NCBI GenBank assembly: GCA_045590755.1 | Contig: JAZNRP010000038.1 | Span: 1 to 52,213 of the forward strand | Source of the DNA: SIG565 sp045590755 | GTDB lineage: Bacteria > Bacillota > Clostridia > Oscillospirales > Acutalibacteraceae | Length of the DNA stretch: 52,213 nucleotides | Reading direction: 5' to 3' | In this document: piece by piece, positions 40,075 through 49,038 of the stretch | How positions within the stretch are numbered: position 1 is the first letter of the stretch | Layout of the letters: every line of letters starts with the position of its first letter | Position numbers and translations under genes: made by a program | Notes under the pieces: generated by a model | Databases searched by the model: none | Told to the model about the DNA's origin: nothing | What the model saw: the letters and a program-made list of their open reading frames with translations, nothing else

Positions 40075-42381
40075 CTACTCAGCCCTATTTATTATTACCG
40101 CCATTACGGTTATATCGTCTTCGTGATTATCTGTGCGGCGCCGCTTTGCGCAGTTAGATATATGCTCGCTAAGCTCTTGTGCGCTGCCCTGTCCCCACGC
40201 TTCTATTTCGGCGCAAATCCATTCGGTGCCGTCAGTACACGCGCCGTCCGACATAAGTATTAAAATGTCCCCCGGCCGCAGTCTTATAGATGCTTTATCA
40301 AACGATACATCTCTTAAAATGCCCGCGGGCAGTGATGTGCTTTGGGCCTTACCCGTTCTTCCGCTTCTTCTAACAAGGGTGGGGGCTGCCCCCGCCTTAA
40401 ATAAATCGCACCGACCTGTATACAAATCAATAGCGGCTATATCAACCGTAGCCAGTGACTCATCGGTGGATTTGAAAATCATTGAAGAATTAAGAATACT
40501 AAGTGAACAGTCATAGCCGAAGCCCGCCCTTATAAGCTTACCCATAAGGCCTGACGCCATAGCAGAATCTACCGCCGCTCTGCCGCCCGTGCCCATACCA
40601 TCACTCAGCACCATAATAAAGCGACCTTTGCCGTCAAGGAAGTATTTATAGTTATCGCCACACATACTGTGGGGGGATGAAATAATCTGGTTTACGCCTA
40701 TATCGGCGTAAAGAACGCACTTTTCGATTATATTTACAAGCGTTTCGTCACCAAATGCAGTAACGCACGGCGCATCGAAATCACGGTCACAACAAAGGGA
40801 TACCTGCCGCATAATCTGCATACGGTTAATTACTGTATCTTTGGTGTTTTTTATACGGATTTCAACACTCATTCTGCCGTATTTATCAATTTTACAAAAG
40901 CACCCGTCGGCTAATACATCAATGTTTTTGAGTGCCGCCGCAATACTGTTTGCCGCCGCATTATCAAAAATCTCGCCTTCTTCAATTTCGCTAACCAAGT
41001 CATTAAGTAAGCTCGCGATTCCGCAAAACTGGTCTGACACTACACCCCGCACTTCTTCTATTCTGTTTTCTGCTGCTATACGCGAAGCATATGAAGTATA
41101 ACACTTCTGTGTCGCCGAAGCCATAGCATTTGCTCGCAAGCATCTGCCCTTAAATTCTTCGGGTGCGGCATTTAATATTTCGTTACTTCCCGACTTTACC
41201 GCCTTTGTCATATCAATAACCGCCGTTACGGTATCATTCCGTTTGCTTTCCCAACAATGCACCCTGAGCGAGCAACCGCGACAGGCGGTTTCTTCTACAC
41301 CGTCAAATACATCCGAAAAATCGGGCGCATTGATTTTGGAAAGCTCTGCCGCTACGCTCTCAACCGTTTCGGAGACATCTCCCAGTGCATTTGCCGCAAA
41401 GCCAAGCCGCATTGTAACCGACCTTTTAAGTCCTTCGGGCGGTTCGATTATGGGAATTGGCGCTAATAGCTTACCTATCTTTATACCCGCGGTTTTTGGT
41501 ACTAAAAGGAAAATTATGGCGCCCAAAACCGCTTCTATTAAATACAGTACTATATGCTCATCACTTGATAGTGCAGTACATACAAACACCGAAACTATAA
41601 ACGATACCAGTACCCCGTATTTACCGAGTGCAGAGAAAATTCCCGATACGAGTCCCGCCAAGGCAAAAAGTACAGTGATGCTACCGTCGGCTCCGCAAAG
41701 CAGTGCTACAAAGCCGAAGACAACACCGCAGACAGTACCCGGCAGAACTCCTGCAAAGCGGGCGGCCAACATTATTACGGCTACCGCTGCTATTCTGCCA
41801 AGCGACGCGTCGGATATATGTATTGATAAAAGGCCCGAAAACACAATACCGCCCGATATAACAAGCGAGCCTAATTCTTCGCGGGAAAGTCCCACTGTGT
41901 CCTTTTCTAAAACAGTAAGCGTTCGGTTTATAAAGTATGCACCGCCCGCCGCCATAATGGCTTCGGCAACGCTTAAAATTATGTCCCCCGCATCACTTTG
42001 CACTGCTACTACTCCTGTAGATAGCGTAACAAGACCTACAGTAAGCCCCGAGAAAAACGGCCTTACCGTATTTTTAAATGTGGTATTAAGCAGCATTCTT
42101 ATAGCACAGATACCGATAGCTGTTACAAGATATCTAAAAAAAGATAATTCCGCAGGTCCGAACAGGTAGCCGAGTATCGCGCCTGCCGCAGATGATAGTA
42201 TGTATGGGGTAGTAGCACCGCCCACTAAGCTCAGTCCAAAGGGAGACAGAGTATCGAGAATTTGCCCGTGTGTTGTAAGATACCCTAAAAACACAAACGC
42301 TATGTGCTTTAATACCGCCTGTACCATAAAGGGAAATAGGTTGTCATAAGCTCGGATTTTTACTGTTTCACCGTTTTTCAT
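40075..42381 (-). CDS. spoIIE: Stage II sporulation protein E phosphatase
   Basis: A 768-residue SpoIIE. About ten membrane segments fill residues ~15-310, a linker (SpoIIE regulatory region, with cysteines in ETACRGCSLRVHCW) follows, and the C-terminal PP2C phosphatase domain carries MVLSDGMGTGGRAAVDS, ILILMSDGACTDGT and NHEDDITVMAVII, with all metal-binding aspartates. It dephosphorylates SpoIIAA to release sigma-F in the forespore. I choose the ATG at 42381 because GGTGAG is 4 nt upstream; a TTG 15 nt earlier has no Shine-Dalgarno sequence. Its promoter (42413-42446) has the long 22-bp spacing of Spo0A-activated genes. Confidence 0.95.
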   Translation of the reverse strand: MKNGETVKIRAYDNLFPFMVQAVLKHIAFVFLGYLTTHGQILDTLSPFGLSLVGGATTPYILSSAAGAILGYLFGPAELSFFRYLVTAIGICAIRMLLNTTFKNTVRPFFSGLTVGLVTLSTGVVAVQSDAGDIILSVAEAIMAAGGAYFINRTLTVLEKDTVGLSREELGSLVISGGIVFSGLLSIHISDASLGRIAAVAVIMLAARFAGVLPGTVCGVVFGFVALLCGADGSITVLFALAGLVSGIFSALGKYGVLVSFIVSVFVCTALSSDEHIVLYLIEAVLGAIIFLLVPKTAGIKIGKLLAPIPIIEPPEGLKRSVTMRLGFAANALGDVSETVESVAAELSKINAPDFSDVFDGVEETACRGCSLRVHCWESKRNDTVTAVIDMTKAVKSGSNEILNAAPEEFKGRCLRANAMASATQKCYTSYASRIAAENRIEEVRGVVSDQFCGIASLLNDLVSEIEEGEIFDNAAANSIAAALKNIDVLADGCFCKIDKYGRMSVEIRIKNTKDTVINRMQIMRQVSLCCDRDFDAPCVTAFGDETLVNIIEKCVLYADIGVNQIISSPHSMCGDNYKYFLDGKGRFIMVLSDGMGTGGRAAVDSAMASGLMGKLIRAGFGYDCSLSILNSSMIFKSTDESLATVDIAAIDLYTGRCDLFKAGAAPTLVRRSGRTGKAQSTSLPAGILRDVSFDKASIRLRPGDILILMSDGACTDGTEWICAEIEAWGQGSAQELSEHISNCAKRRRTDNHEDDITVMAVIINRAE

Positions 42382-42412
42382 TTCACTCACCGCCAATATG
42401 TTTGGTATTATA

Positions 42413-42446
42413 ATTATACTGCCTGTCCCATACGGTATTTTGTCAA
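42413..42446 (-). promoter_or_regulatory. Spo0A-type promoter of spoIIE
   Basis: Minus strand TTGACA and TATAAT are separated by 22 bp, too long for plain sigma-A use. TTTGACA overlapping the -35 is one base from a 0A box (TTCGACA). Spo0A-activated spoIIE/spoIIG promoters in Bacillus have the same 21-22 bp layout. A second TATAAT lies 6 bp downstream. Confidence 0.6.
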
Positions 42447-42506
42447 AACGGCACCGAACTTTTAATTACTTTTTGTTGTAAAAATTTAATAATTGTCAAA
42501 ATAAAA

Positions 42507-42543
42507 AAATCACCCAATAACGCTGACGCGTATTGGGTGATTT
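42507..42543 (-). terminator. Terminator of the Asp23 gene
   Basis: AAATCACCCAATA and TATTGGGTGATTT pair in a 13-bp stem with an 11-base loop; on the minus strand a T run follows. It lies 11 bp beyond the Asp23 stop. Confidence 0.85.
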
Positions 42544-42554
42544 CTCTTTAAAAA

Positions 42555-42905
42555 TTATTCTGCTTCTATTTCTTCAAGGTCAACAATATTTACATTAACT
42601 CGGGTAATTGCATTACCTGTCATGTCCTGAAGCTTATCTTTTACATTAATTTGTACCGCTTCGGCAACAGTCTTAACCTTAAAGCCGTGCTTCACAGAAA
42701 TGTAAACGCTGATATCAATAGCGCCGTTTTTTACAGCAACCTTAACGGGCCTTAGCGGAGAATTACCGTTCAAGACACCCCTAACATCAAGGCTTCTGCT
42801 GCTCATTGCCGCAACACCTTCTACTTCAAGCGCCGCCAATGACACCATCTTTTCAATTACATCGGTGTTTATGCCGAGTCCGCCGGCAACCGGAATATTT
42901 GACAT
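42555..42905 (-). CDS. Asp23/Gls24 family protein (YqhY-like)
   Basis: A 116-residue Asp23/Gls24 protein: VIEKMVSLAALEVEGVAAMS near 15, AVKNGAIDISVYISVKHGFK near 57 and NVNIVDLEEIEAE at the end. In Bacillus the homologue yqhY follows the spoIIIA operon too. The function is unclear (envelope stress, lipid synthesis control). Start ATG at 42905 has GGAGG 8 nt upstream; earlier in-frame starts are weak. It has its own promoter (42963-42990). Confidence 0.9.
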   Translation of the reverse strand: MSNIPVAGGLGINTDVIEKMVSLAALEVEGVAAMSSRSLDVRGVLNGNSPLRPVKVAVKNGAIDISVYISVKHGFKVKTVAEAVQINVKDKLQDMTGNAITRVNVNIVDLEEIEAE

Positions 42906-42962
42906 ACTGAAATCCTCCATTTCAACATCTTTTATTTTGGTGAAAATATAATTCTTAAATAC

Positions 42963-42990
42963 ATTATACCACATTTCCAAATAAACACAA
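42963..42990 (-). promoter_or_regulatory. Sigma-A promoter of the Asp23 gene
   Basis: Minus strand TTGTGT, 16-bp spacer, TATAAT, starting right at the end of spoIIIAH. It allows vegetative expression independent of the sporulation operon. Confidence 0.55.
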
Positions 42991-43530
42991 CTATTTTACT
43001 GTAAGAATTTTTATTTTATCTACCGAATACCCACTTTGCGCCTTGGCAACATCCTGAATTTGCAGAGTTTGCGCCGCCGTTAAATTTTCTGCACGCACCA
43101 CAATATTCACATCGCTGTCCCCTATTATTGCAATAGATTCATTAAAGCCCTTGGCCTTAAGCAGTGTTTCAATGTTGCTTTCTGCGGTTTGTCTGGCAGC
43201 AATGGATGCCGACTTATCTACCGCGCTTTTCACCGACTCTGCATTATTGCCCGCGCTTTTAATAATTTCGGCCAATTCTTCTTTCAGCTCCGCGCGGCTT
43301 TCAGTACGCTCCTTTTTAGCAGTCGTAAAATAATCATCCACCGAGCCTGATGTCGCTAAAGAGTCGCCTTCCGCCGCGCCGTCAACATACTCGGCTTCTC
43401 CGAGATACTTGGTGCCGTTACCGTCCGCCGACGGTGAGTACTTCATATTAAACCACACCGCAGCACCCAGTGCCACCACCATAACCGCCAAAACCAACTG
43501 ACTTTTTCCTAAAACCTTACCTTTTTTCAC
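42991..43530 (-). CDS. spoIIIAH: Stage III sporulation protein AH
   Basis: A 179-residue SpoIIIAH: one membrane segment (SQLVLAVMVVALGAAVWF), an extracytoplasmic linker, and a C-terminal YscJ/FliF-like ring domain (SIAIIGDSDVNIVVRAENL). It binds SpoIIQ from the forespore to make the feeding-tube channel. GTG start; the frame overlaps the spoIIIAG stop by one base. Confidence 0.93.
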   Translation of the reverse strand: MKKGKVLGKSQLVLAVMVVALGAAVWFNMKYSPSADGNGTKYLGEAEYVDGAAEGDSLATSGSVDDYFTTAKKERTESRAELKEELAEIIKSAGNNAESVKSAVDKSASIAARQTAESNIETLLKAKGFNESIAIIGDSDVNIVVRAENLTAAQTLQIQDVAKAQSGYSVDKIKILTVK

Positions 43531-44072
43531 TATTGAATGCCACCCTTTCCAGATATGTAAATTCTTTTTGAAGTTATAGATAATGTTGCCATTAACGCAT
43601 TTTTTATTTTTTCATTTGTCTGTTCGTTGTTGGGGCCGTTATAGACCACTGCAACACCGCGTATCTGCGGTAATTCTTCGTTTACGACCACCGCTTTTTC
43701 GTTCCCTGATGAATCGGTTACTATGACCCTTGTCTGCTCAGAATCGCTTGAAATCTCCGTTGCACTGTCGCTGTTTCGGTTGTTTTCGCCCGATTTTGTT
43801 TCGTCGGCATAATTATATTTAATACCGCCTTCAAGCGTTATTACCACCGTAACACTCTTACAGCCCGAAATATCTTTGGAAAGTTTGGTTACATCCTTTT
43901 CCAAGGTCTGCTTGTAAGCTTCAACATCGAACTCGGTTGCCGCTTTTGCTTCTTGCGTGTCGGTTGGGAAAAGGCCTGATAAAGAAATGAGTAAAACACC
44001 GATAATTCCCAATGCCAATATAGCTTTTTTGTTTTTAAGGACAAGACTCAATTTTTTTATTTTCTCATTCAT
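43530..44072 (-). CDS. spoIIIAG: Stage III sporulation protein AG
   Basis: A 180-residue SpoIIIAG: a membrane segment (AILALGIIGVLLISLSGLFP) and an outer ring-forming domain ending VVYNGPNNEQTNEKIKNALM. It forms the large ring of the mother-cell channel. The frame overlaps spoIIIAF by 8 nt. Confidence 0.92.
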   Translation of the reverse strand: MNEKIKKLSLVLKNKKAILALGIIGVLLISLSGLFPTDTQEAKAATEFDVEAYKQTLEKDVTKLSKDISGCKSVTVVITLEGGIKYNYADETKSGENNRNSDSATEISSDSEQTRVIVTDSSGNEKAVVVNEELPQIRGVAVVYNGPNNEQTNEKIKNALMATLSITSKRIYISGKGGIQ

Positions 44073-44499
44073 AAATCACCGTCACCTGTTTTACATCTAT
44101 CAATCCTTCTAATACTTTATAAACCTCTTCTTTATCATAATTGGTATATACCGTTATACTGTTAATATATATGCTCCCCGTATCATCAATATTAGTCCTA
44201 ACCGTAACTTTTTTATAGGAGATTTCGCGGTCGCTAAGTAATTTTTCACACAAAAACCTTGCTTGTATATCACTTGCCGCCAACACGCCGTCGGTATTAT
44301 ATGAAACCGTCGGCATTTCGGCCGAAATATCAATTTTCAGCACCACACAAAAAAGTGATACGCATATACAAAGAAAGATTAATGAAAAGGCATATTTTAC
44401 CGATTTTTTCATCACACCCGACGGGTATAAAACGGTCAGCGCCCCTATAAAAATAGCGGCGGCAGAAAAGCCTATTAAAATTTGTTTTACACTAGCCAT
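44065..44499 (-). CDS. spoIIIAF: Stage III sporulation protein AF
   Basis: A 144-residue SpoIIIAF with two N-terminal membrane helices (IGFSAAAIFIGALTVLYPSG and YAFSLIFLCICVSLFCVVL) and a small outer alpha/beta domain. Component of the SpoIIIA channel. It lies 5 bp after spoIIIAE. Confidence 0.88.
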   Translation of the reverse strand: MASVKQILIGFSAAAIFIGALTVLYPSGVMKKSVKYAFSLIFLCICVSLFCVVLKIDISAEMPTVSYNTDGVLAASDIQARFLCEKLLSDREISYKKVTVRTNIDDTGSIYINSITVYTNYDKEEVYKVLEGLIDVKQVTVIYE

Positions 44500-44504
44500 T
44501 TTAC

Positions 44505-45605
44505 TTACCTTTTTATCAGAATTGCAATTGATATAATAAAAATTGCGCCGACAAATAAAATCATACCTATAAGCACTGAAAGCAGGCTATCTACCGCCTT
44601 TAATACCCCTACGCTTTTTAAGGAAAATAAATTTGCAACACCGCCCGATAACGATATTACAACGCGCCATAAAACAAGCTCTATAATAAGGGGGATTAAA
44701 ATTAAGGCAATTGCCACTACCGCATAAATCCCCACCGAGCTTTTAAGTAAGCTCACCGATGTTGTTACTACATTCAGCGCCTCACTTAGTGCGGGTCCTG
44801 CAACGGGCACAAAGGAGCTTATAAAAAACTTTGCAGTTTTAGTACCTACTGTATCGGCAGCACTGCTAAAGGTTGTTTGTATGGCCAAAAGCCCTGCAAA
44901 TACAGTAAAGGTAAGTGCTAAAAGCCAAAGTGCAATATTTTTTACCGCCTTTGTAAGTCCGTTATCGGCAATTAAGGGCGACACGCCCGATGCCAGTCCC
45001 AGACCGAAGTAGGCGCACATAAGCGGCACTATTATAAAGCTTGAAACCTGTACTATCGCGTCTGCTGCAAGAAGCATAAGTCCACCCGCCACAAATGATG
45101 CTGACGGACTACCGGACAATAGCACAATACCCGAATAGATAGGTATAAAGCTTAGCATAAAGGTTGCCGTGCCTTGTATTGCATCGACAGCAGCATTGAT
45201 TACCGATATTACCCCATCAGCAATACTCAAAGACACTATTACCGCAAAAATAAACTGCAAAGAATTTGTAAGCTCGGTATTCTGTGCCGCAAAGCTATCA
45301 ACCACTGCCGAAAAAATCATAATTGCCGCAATTAGTGCAAGCGCACGCATAGGCGCTGCACCCTTTGTTTTTATAAATGAAAAAATGTGAGAAAAGACGC
45401 TTTTGGTATCTAAATTTTTGTTCCATTCACTATCATTTATATCTATATTGTTTTCCCTGAAAAATTCCTTCACTTCATCGGGTAAGATTTCTTCCAACTG
45501 TTCTATTTCAAGTTCTTTTGCGGTATCTTCATATACATTTTCCGTTGCCGATACGGGAATGGAAAAAAGCACAATTAAAACAATTAAAACAACTATTTTT
45601 TTCAT
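44505..45605 (-). CDS. spoIIIAE: Stage III sporulation protein AE
   Basis: A 366-residue SpoIIIAE with a cleavable-looking signal (VVLIVLIVLFSIPVSATENV), an N-terminal DxxxL region and seven to eight membrane segments. Multi-spanning core of the SpoIIIA secretion-like complex. Confidence 0.92.
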   Translation of the reverse strand: MKKIVVLIVLIVLFSIPVSATENVYEDTAKELEIEQLEEILPDEVKEFFRENNIDINDSEWNKNLDTKSVFSHIFSFIKTKGAAPMRALALIAAIMIFSAVVDSFAAQNTELTNSLQFIFAVIVSLSIADGVISVINAAVDAIQGTATFMLSFIPIYSGIVLLSGSPSASFVAGGLMLLAADAIVQVSSFIIVPLMCAYFGLGLASGVSPLIADNGLTKAVKNIALWLLALTFTVFAGLLAIQTTFSSAADTVGTKTAKFFISSFVPVAGPALSEALNVVTTSVSLLKSSVGIYAVVAIALILIPLIIELVLWRVVISLSGGVANLFSLKSVGVLKAVDSLLSVLIGMILFVGAIFIISIAILIKR

Positions 45606-45607
45606 AA

Positions 45608-45994
45608 CTAATCTATAAGCTTTTCTACAATATTAAAAAGTTCTGTAAGCAGTGGTACAGTTATTACAAAAATTGTAGCCCGTCCTACAAGCTCTGCTTT
45701 AGCCGCAACGGCACTTTGTCCAAAATCGCGGCAGGTGTCGGCAATAAACTGCGTTATATACCCAATAGCTAAAACCTTGGCGGCTACTAAAAACCGTCCA
45801 CTTTGTATTCCTGAATTTTTTATAATACCTAAAAATTCCGATAAGGGCTCTCTTAAAGTGGCCATTATACCGACTAAAACTATGCACCCAACCGACACAG
45901 TAATTACTACCGAATATTCTTTTTTATAGTCACCTATTACCACCGACAGCATTACTGCCACAAGGCAAAGACCTAATCCTTCAAATAATTCCAT
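45608..45994 (-). CDS. spoIIIAD: Stage III sporulation protein AD
   Basis: A 128-residue SpoIIIAD with four hydrophobic segments and the family stretch AKVLAIGYITQFIADTCRDFGQ near 80-101 (key part YITQFIADTCRDFG). ATG at 45994 lies one base past the spoIIIAC stop; a TTG four codons earlier is rejected. Confidence 0.92.
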   Translation of the reverse strand: MELFEGLGLCLVAVMLSVVIGDYKKEYSVVITVSVGCIVLVGIMATLREPLSEFLGIIKNSGIQSGRFLVAAKVLAIGYITQFIADTCRDFGQSAVAAKAELVGRATIFVITVPLLTELFNIVEKLID

Positions 45995-45995
45995 A

Positions 45996-46190
45996 TTAAA
46001 GTCCAAACACTTTTTTTACCGTTTCAAATAACTCCCCTATTACATTTACTATCATAAGCAGCACCACCACAAGTCCCGCAAGGGATGTAAGCATTGCCTG
46101 TTCTTCGCGCCCTGAACGCACAAGCAGCTGATGCAGTACCGTGACTATAATTCCAATAGCTGCCACCTTAAATATAAAATCAACATCCAT
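45996..46190 (-). CDS. spoIIIAC: Stage III sporulation protein AC
   Basis: A 64-residue, two-helix membrane protein with FKVAAIGIIVTVLHQLLVRSG near residue 7, the exact small-protein signature of SpoIIIAC. It is 9 bp after spoIIIAB. Confidence 0.93.
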   Translation of the reverse strand: MDVDFIFKVAAIGIIVTVLHQLLVRSGREEQAMLTSLAGLVVVLLMIVNVIGELFETVKKVFGL

Positions 46191-46199
46191 TTTATCACC

Positions 46200-46661
46200 C
46201 TAAACTAAAATAATTACAATGCCGAGTCCTATAAAAAACCCAAGACTTTTGAAAACCTTCGATTTCTCGCTTAAATCTTTTCTGGCGTCATCCAGTCTTA
46301 TTGATAGCTCCTTGCCGTACAGACTGCATATATTAAGTTGTTTTTCGGTATCGCCAAGTCCTATATTACCGAAAAATGTCTGTACCGCATTTTCATCATC
46401 GGTATTAAGCCCGTTATTTTTAAGCTCGACCTTAAAGGGAGATGATATACTGAAATATTTTTGGTGTTCGGGGAGAGATAACAAAACCTTTGTCAGCTCA
46501 TCGCCGCTATAGCGTATTCTGTCGGCTATCAGCCCTGTCGCCTTTACATACCACTCGAGTGCAGACACCCTGACAGACAATTCCCGAGATTTATTTATAC
46601 CTACAACCGTTGTAGCCGTAATAATAAGACAAAGCCCTAAAAATTTAATTAAAAATAGCAT
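46200..46661 (-). CDS. spoIIIAB: Stage III sporulation protein AB
   Basis: A 153-residue SpoIIIAB with an N-terminal membrane anchor (FLIKFLGLCLIITATTVVG), a helical body similar to GspF-like pilus proteins and a C-terminal hydrophobic segment (GFFIGLGIVIILV). It overlaps spoIIIAA by 13 nt. Confidence 0.92.
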   Translation of the reverse strand: MLFLIKFLGLCLIITATTVVGINKSRELSVRVSALEWYVKATGLIADRIRYSGDELTKVLLSLPEHQKYFSISSPFKVELKNNGLNTDDENAVQTFFGNIGLGDTEKQLNICSLYGKELSIRLDDARKDLSEKSKVFKSLGFFIGLGIVIILV

Positions 46662-47506
46662 TTTAATACATCCCTTTTGCTTAAAATTTTATGGTTTTTT
46701 CTGCTGATATCTAACACGATAACTGTTTCAATTGCACCGCCGAGTATCAGTTCTCTTGTAATATGTCTTTTGCTCAACTGTTCGGCGGCTGCTATATGCG
46801 CCGTGGTTATTATATCGGCGCCGCCGTATATACACTCGCTAACCGCTTTTAGTTCCCCTATATTGCCAATTTCATCAAAAGCAATATACTGTGGCGAGAG
46901 TGTGCGAAGCGCTATTTCAATGCCTTTTTCCTTTGGTATGCCAAAAAGCACATCGGTATTCTCGCCTAAATCGTTATATATGTTGCCACCGCTAAAAGCC
47001 GAGATTTCTCCGCGCGTATCAACCACCGAAACCCTTTTACCCTTGTTAGATAACTGCCGCACCAAATCCCTTAGCACCGTTGTTTTACCGCTACCAGGGG
47101 GACCTGCTATTAAAACGCCACCCTCCGATATACTATTTATTAGAAAATCGGCGGCACCGAATATTTGCCTTGCAATTCTTAAATTTATGCCCGAAAACTC
47201 GTGCAGATTACCACCCGCAAAATTGCCCGTAACACCCGCGCGGTGTCCGTTTTTTAAAGATATGTACCCTTCGTTCAGTTCATTTGTATGTGCATAAATT
47301 GAGTGATTGCAAAGTCTGTTTACTGTATCGGTTATATCACTTGTGAGTAATGTTGGCTCTAAAACTTTTTGCCCTTTACTATATATAACGGTTATTTTTT
47401 TGTTCGCGCGTAATCTTATTTCTTCTATAGTTTCCTTTATGCTGTCGGGCAACGCCGCCACCGCCGCCGAGATTTTTATGGGCAGCATATTTAAAATTTC
47501 TGTCAT
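46649..47506 (-). CDS. spoIIIAA: Stage III sporulation protein AA ATPase
   Basis: A 285-residue AAA/type II secretion-like ATPase that powers the SpoIIIA complex. Walker A LIAGPPGSGKTTVLRDLVRQ near 133, Walker B YIAFDEIGN near 212, and the family loop ITTAHIAA near 240 are intact. The ATG at 47506 has GGTG 6 nt upstream. First gene of the spoIIIA operon, with a candidate sigma-E promoter in front. Confidence 0.95.
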   Translation of the reverse strand: MTEILNMLPIKISAAVAALPDSIKETIEEIRLRANKKITVIYSKGQKVLEPTLLTSDITDTVNRLCNHSIYAHTNELNEGYISLKNGHRAGVTGNFAGGNLHEFSGINLRIARQIFGAADFLINSISEGGVLIAGPPGSGKTTVLRDLVRQLSNKGKRVSVVDTRGEISAFSGGNIYNDLGENTDVLFGIPKEKGIEIALRTLSPQYIAFDEIGNIGELKAVSECIYGGADIITTAHIAAAEQLSKRHITRELILGGAIETVIVLDISRKNHKILSKRDVLKCYF

Positions 47507-47521
47507 TTTGTTCACCAATAA

Positions 47522-47551
47522 ATGTTATGCGGACAAGTAGAAAAAAATAAC
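47522..47551 (-). promoter_or_regulatory. Candidate sigma-E promoter of spoIIIA
   Basis: Minus strand GTTATTT, 15-bp spacer, CATAACAT, a partial match to the sigma-E form (KMATATT and CATACAHT). It ends 15 bp before the spoIIIAA start. Low confidence by eye. Confidence 0.3.
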
Positions 47552-47568
47552 CGATATTTGACATAAGC

Positions 47569-47597
47569 TTGACAAAAGTCATTCTCTGATATATAAA
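47569..47597 (+). promoter_or_regulatory. Sigma-A promoter of the DUF4886 lipoprotein
   Basis: TTGACA, 17-bp spacer, TATAAA, 39 bp before the start codon, divergent from spoIIIAA. A further TTGACA lies 11 bp upstream. Confidence 0.65.
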
Positions 47598-47636
47598 TAA
47601 ATCATGTGATTTTTCTTTATAAGCGGAGTGTTTACT

Positions 47637-48572
47637 ATGATTAATTTTAGAAGGTTTCTTTCGATTCTTTTAATTTTGTTAACGCCGATTTTCTTTACTG
47701 CCTGTAAAAGCAAAGATATAAACACAGATACTTCAAACGATACTAGTTCAACTGTATCAATAAAGGCTCCTGCAAAATCTGCAGTTGCCGAGTGGCAGGA
47801 GGATGACACCTTGAAAATTCTTTCAATTGGTAACAGCTTTTCAATAAACACCCTTAAATATGTTCACGAAATTGCTACGGCTGCAGGTGCTAAACAAGTA
47901 TATCTCGGAAATTTATATATGGATGGCTGTAAACTTGCAACTCACGCAGAAAATGCCCGCAATGATGCCGCTACCTACCGATATTACACAAATACGGGAA
48001 GCGGCTGGACATATGTTGACAATCATAAAATGAGCGACGCCCTTAAAGAACAAGACTGGGATTTTATAACTATGCAACAGGCATCTTCTCCGAGCGGCAG
48101 ACCCGAAACCTACAGTGAGCTCGGCTACCTTATAGATTATGTTAAAAACACTGCAAATAAGTCGGCAACTCTCGTTTGGAATGCAACGTGGGCATATCAA
48201 AGTGATTACAACGGAATTAAAGCTTACGCGAACAAACAGTCATATATGTTCACCCGAATTTTATATGCAATAGAAAAAGAAGTTAAAACAAAACCCGACA
48301 TTAAAGCAATTATTCCTTGTGGTACCGCTATACAAAACGCCCGTACTTCCTTTATAGGCGACCACCTTACAAAAGACGGTTATCACCTTAACACATTAGG
48401 CGAATACACCGCGGGACTTACACTTGTCTACCACTTAACAGGCCTTTCTATTGAGAATATAAGTTTTGTGCCCGTAGGAATTAGTGAAAAACAAAAATTA
48501 TTGGCGATTGAATCCGCAGTAAATGCTTCAAACACCCCTAAAAAAACCACTCCATCTCTGTTTACTGAATAA
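47637..48572 (+). CDS. DUF4886 lipoprotein, SGNH-hydrolase-like
   Basis: A 311-residue predicted lipoprotein: basic start, hydrophobic stretch and lipobox LTPIFFTACKS near residue 20, then a Ser/Thr/Asp linker. The mature part has LKILSIGNSFSINTL near 62 (SGNH block I with catalytic Ser), DFITMQQASS, and DGYHLNTLGEYTAGL near 251 (block V Asp-x-x-His), matching DUF4886/SGNH esterases. It likely removes acyl groups from cell-surface or dietary glycans. ATG at 47637 has GCGGAG 8 nt upstream. Confidence 0.85.
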   Translation: MINFRRFLSILLILLTPIFFTACKSKDINTDTSNDTSSTVSIKAPAKSAVAEWQEDDTLKILSIGNSFSINTLKYVHEIATAAGAKQVYLGNLYMDGCKLATHAENARNDAATYRYYTNTGSGWTYVDNHKMSDALKEQDWDFITMQQASSPSGRPETYSELGYLIDYVKNTANKSATLVWNATWAYQSDYNGIKAYANKQSYMFTRILYAIEKEVKTKPDIKAIIPCGTAIQNARTSFIGDHLTKDGYHLNTLGEYTAGLTLVYHLTGLSIENISFVPVGISEKQKLLAIESAVNASNTPKKTTPSLFTE

Positions 48573-48574
48573 AA

Positions 48575-48604
48575 AAAACAGCCGCACATGTGTGCGGCTG
48601 TTTT
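48575..48604. terminator. Bidirectional terminator between the lipoprotein and rplL
   Basis: AAAACAGCCGCACA and TGTGCGGCTGTTTT pair in a 14-bp stem with a 2-base loop, with T runs on both strands, between convergent genes. Confidence 0.9.
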
Positions 48605-48623
48605 AATCTCTATTAAACTATAA

Positions 48624-49001
48624 TTACTTAAGTTCAACGGTTGCGCCAACTTCAGAAAGTTTAGCTTTGATTTCTTCAGCTTCTTCTTTAGAAGCAGCTT
48701 CTTTAAGGGTCTTAGGAGCGCCATCAACAAGAGCCTTAGCTTCTGCAAGACCAAGACCTGTGATTTCGCGAACTGCCTTAATAACCTTAATTTTTTCTGC
48801 ACCGGCAGATGCGAGAACAACATCAAATTCTGTCTTCTCTTCTGCTGCTGCGGCACCACCTGCTGCGGGAGCTGCTACTGCAACTGCTGCTGCTGCGGAT
48901 ACACCGAATTCTTCTTCAACTGCTTTAACGAGCTCAGAAAGCTCAAGAACTGTAAGAGTCTTTAACTCTTCAACGATAGCTGTAATTTTTTCTGCTGCCA
49001 T
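48624..49001 (-). CDS. rplL: 50S ribosomal protein L7/L12
   Basis: A 125-residue L7/L12 stalk protein: N-terminal dimer helix region (EKITAIVEELKTLTVLELSE), an Ala-rich hinge (AAAVAVAAPAAGGAAAAEE) and the conserved factor-binding domain (KIKVIKAVREITGLGLAEAK). Start ATG at 49001 has GGAGG 8 nt upstream. It is 37 bp after rplJ. Confidence 0.97.
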   Translation of the reverse strand: MAAEKITAIVEELKTLTVLELSELVKAVEEEFGVSAAAAVAVAAPAAGGAAAAEEKTEFDVVLASAGAEKIKVIKAVREITGLGLAEAKALVDGAPKTLKEAASKEEAEEIKAKLSEVGATVELK

Positions 49002-49038
49002 TTTTATTTCCTCCAATTAGTTAATTTTTGTTTAATAA

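Noticed and set aside
41243..42169. A 308-codon open frame on the plus strand inside spoIIE
   Set aside because: It lies wholly antisense to a well-supported spoIIE, has Ser/Thr/Pro-rich composition typical of a mirror frame of GC-rich codons, and has no ribosome binding site.
46677..47297. A 206-codon open frame antisense to spoIIIAA
   Set aside because: Mirror frame of a gene with intact Walker motifs; no supporting signals.
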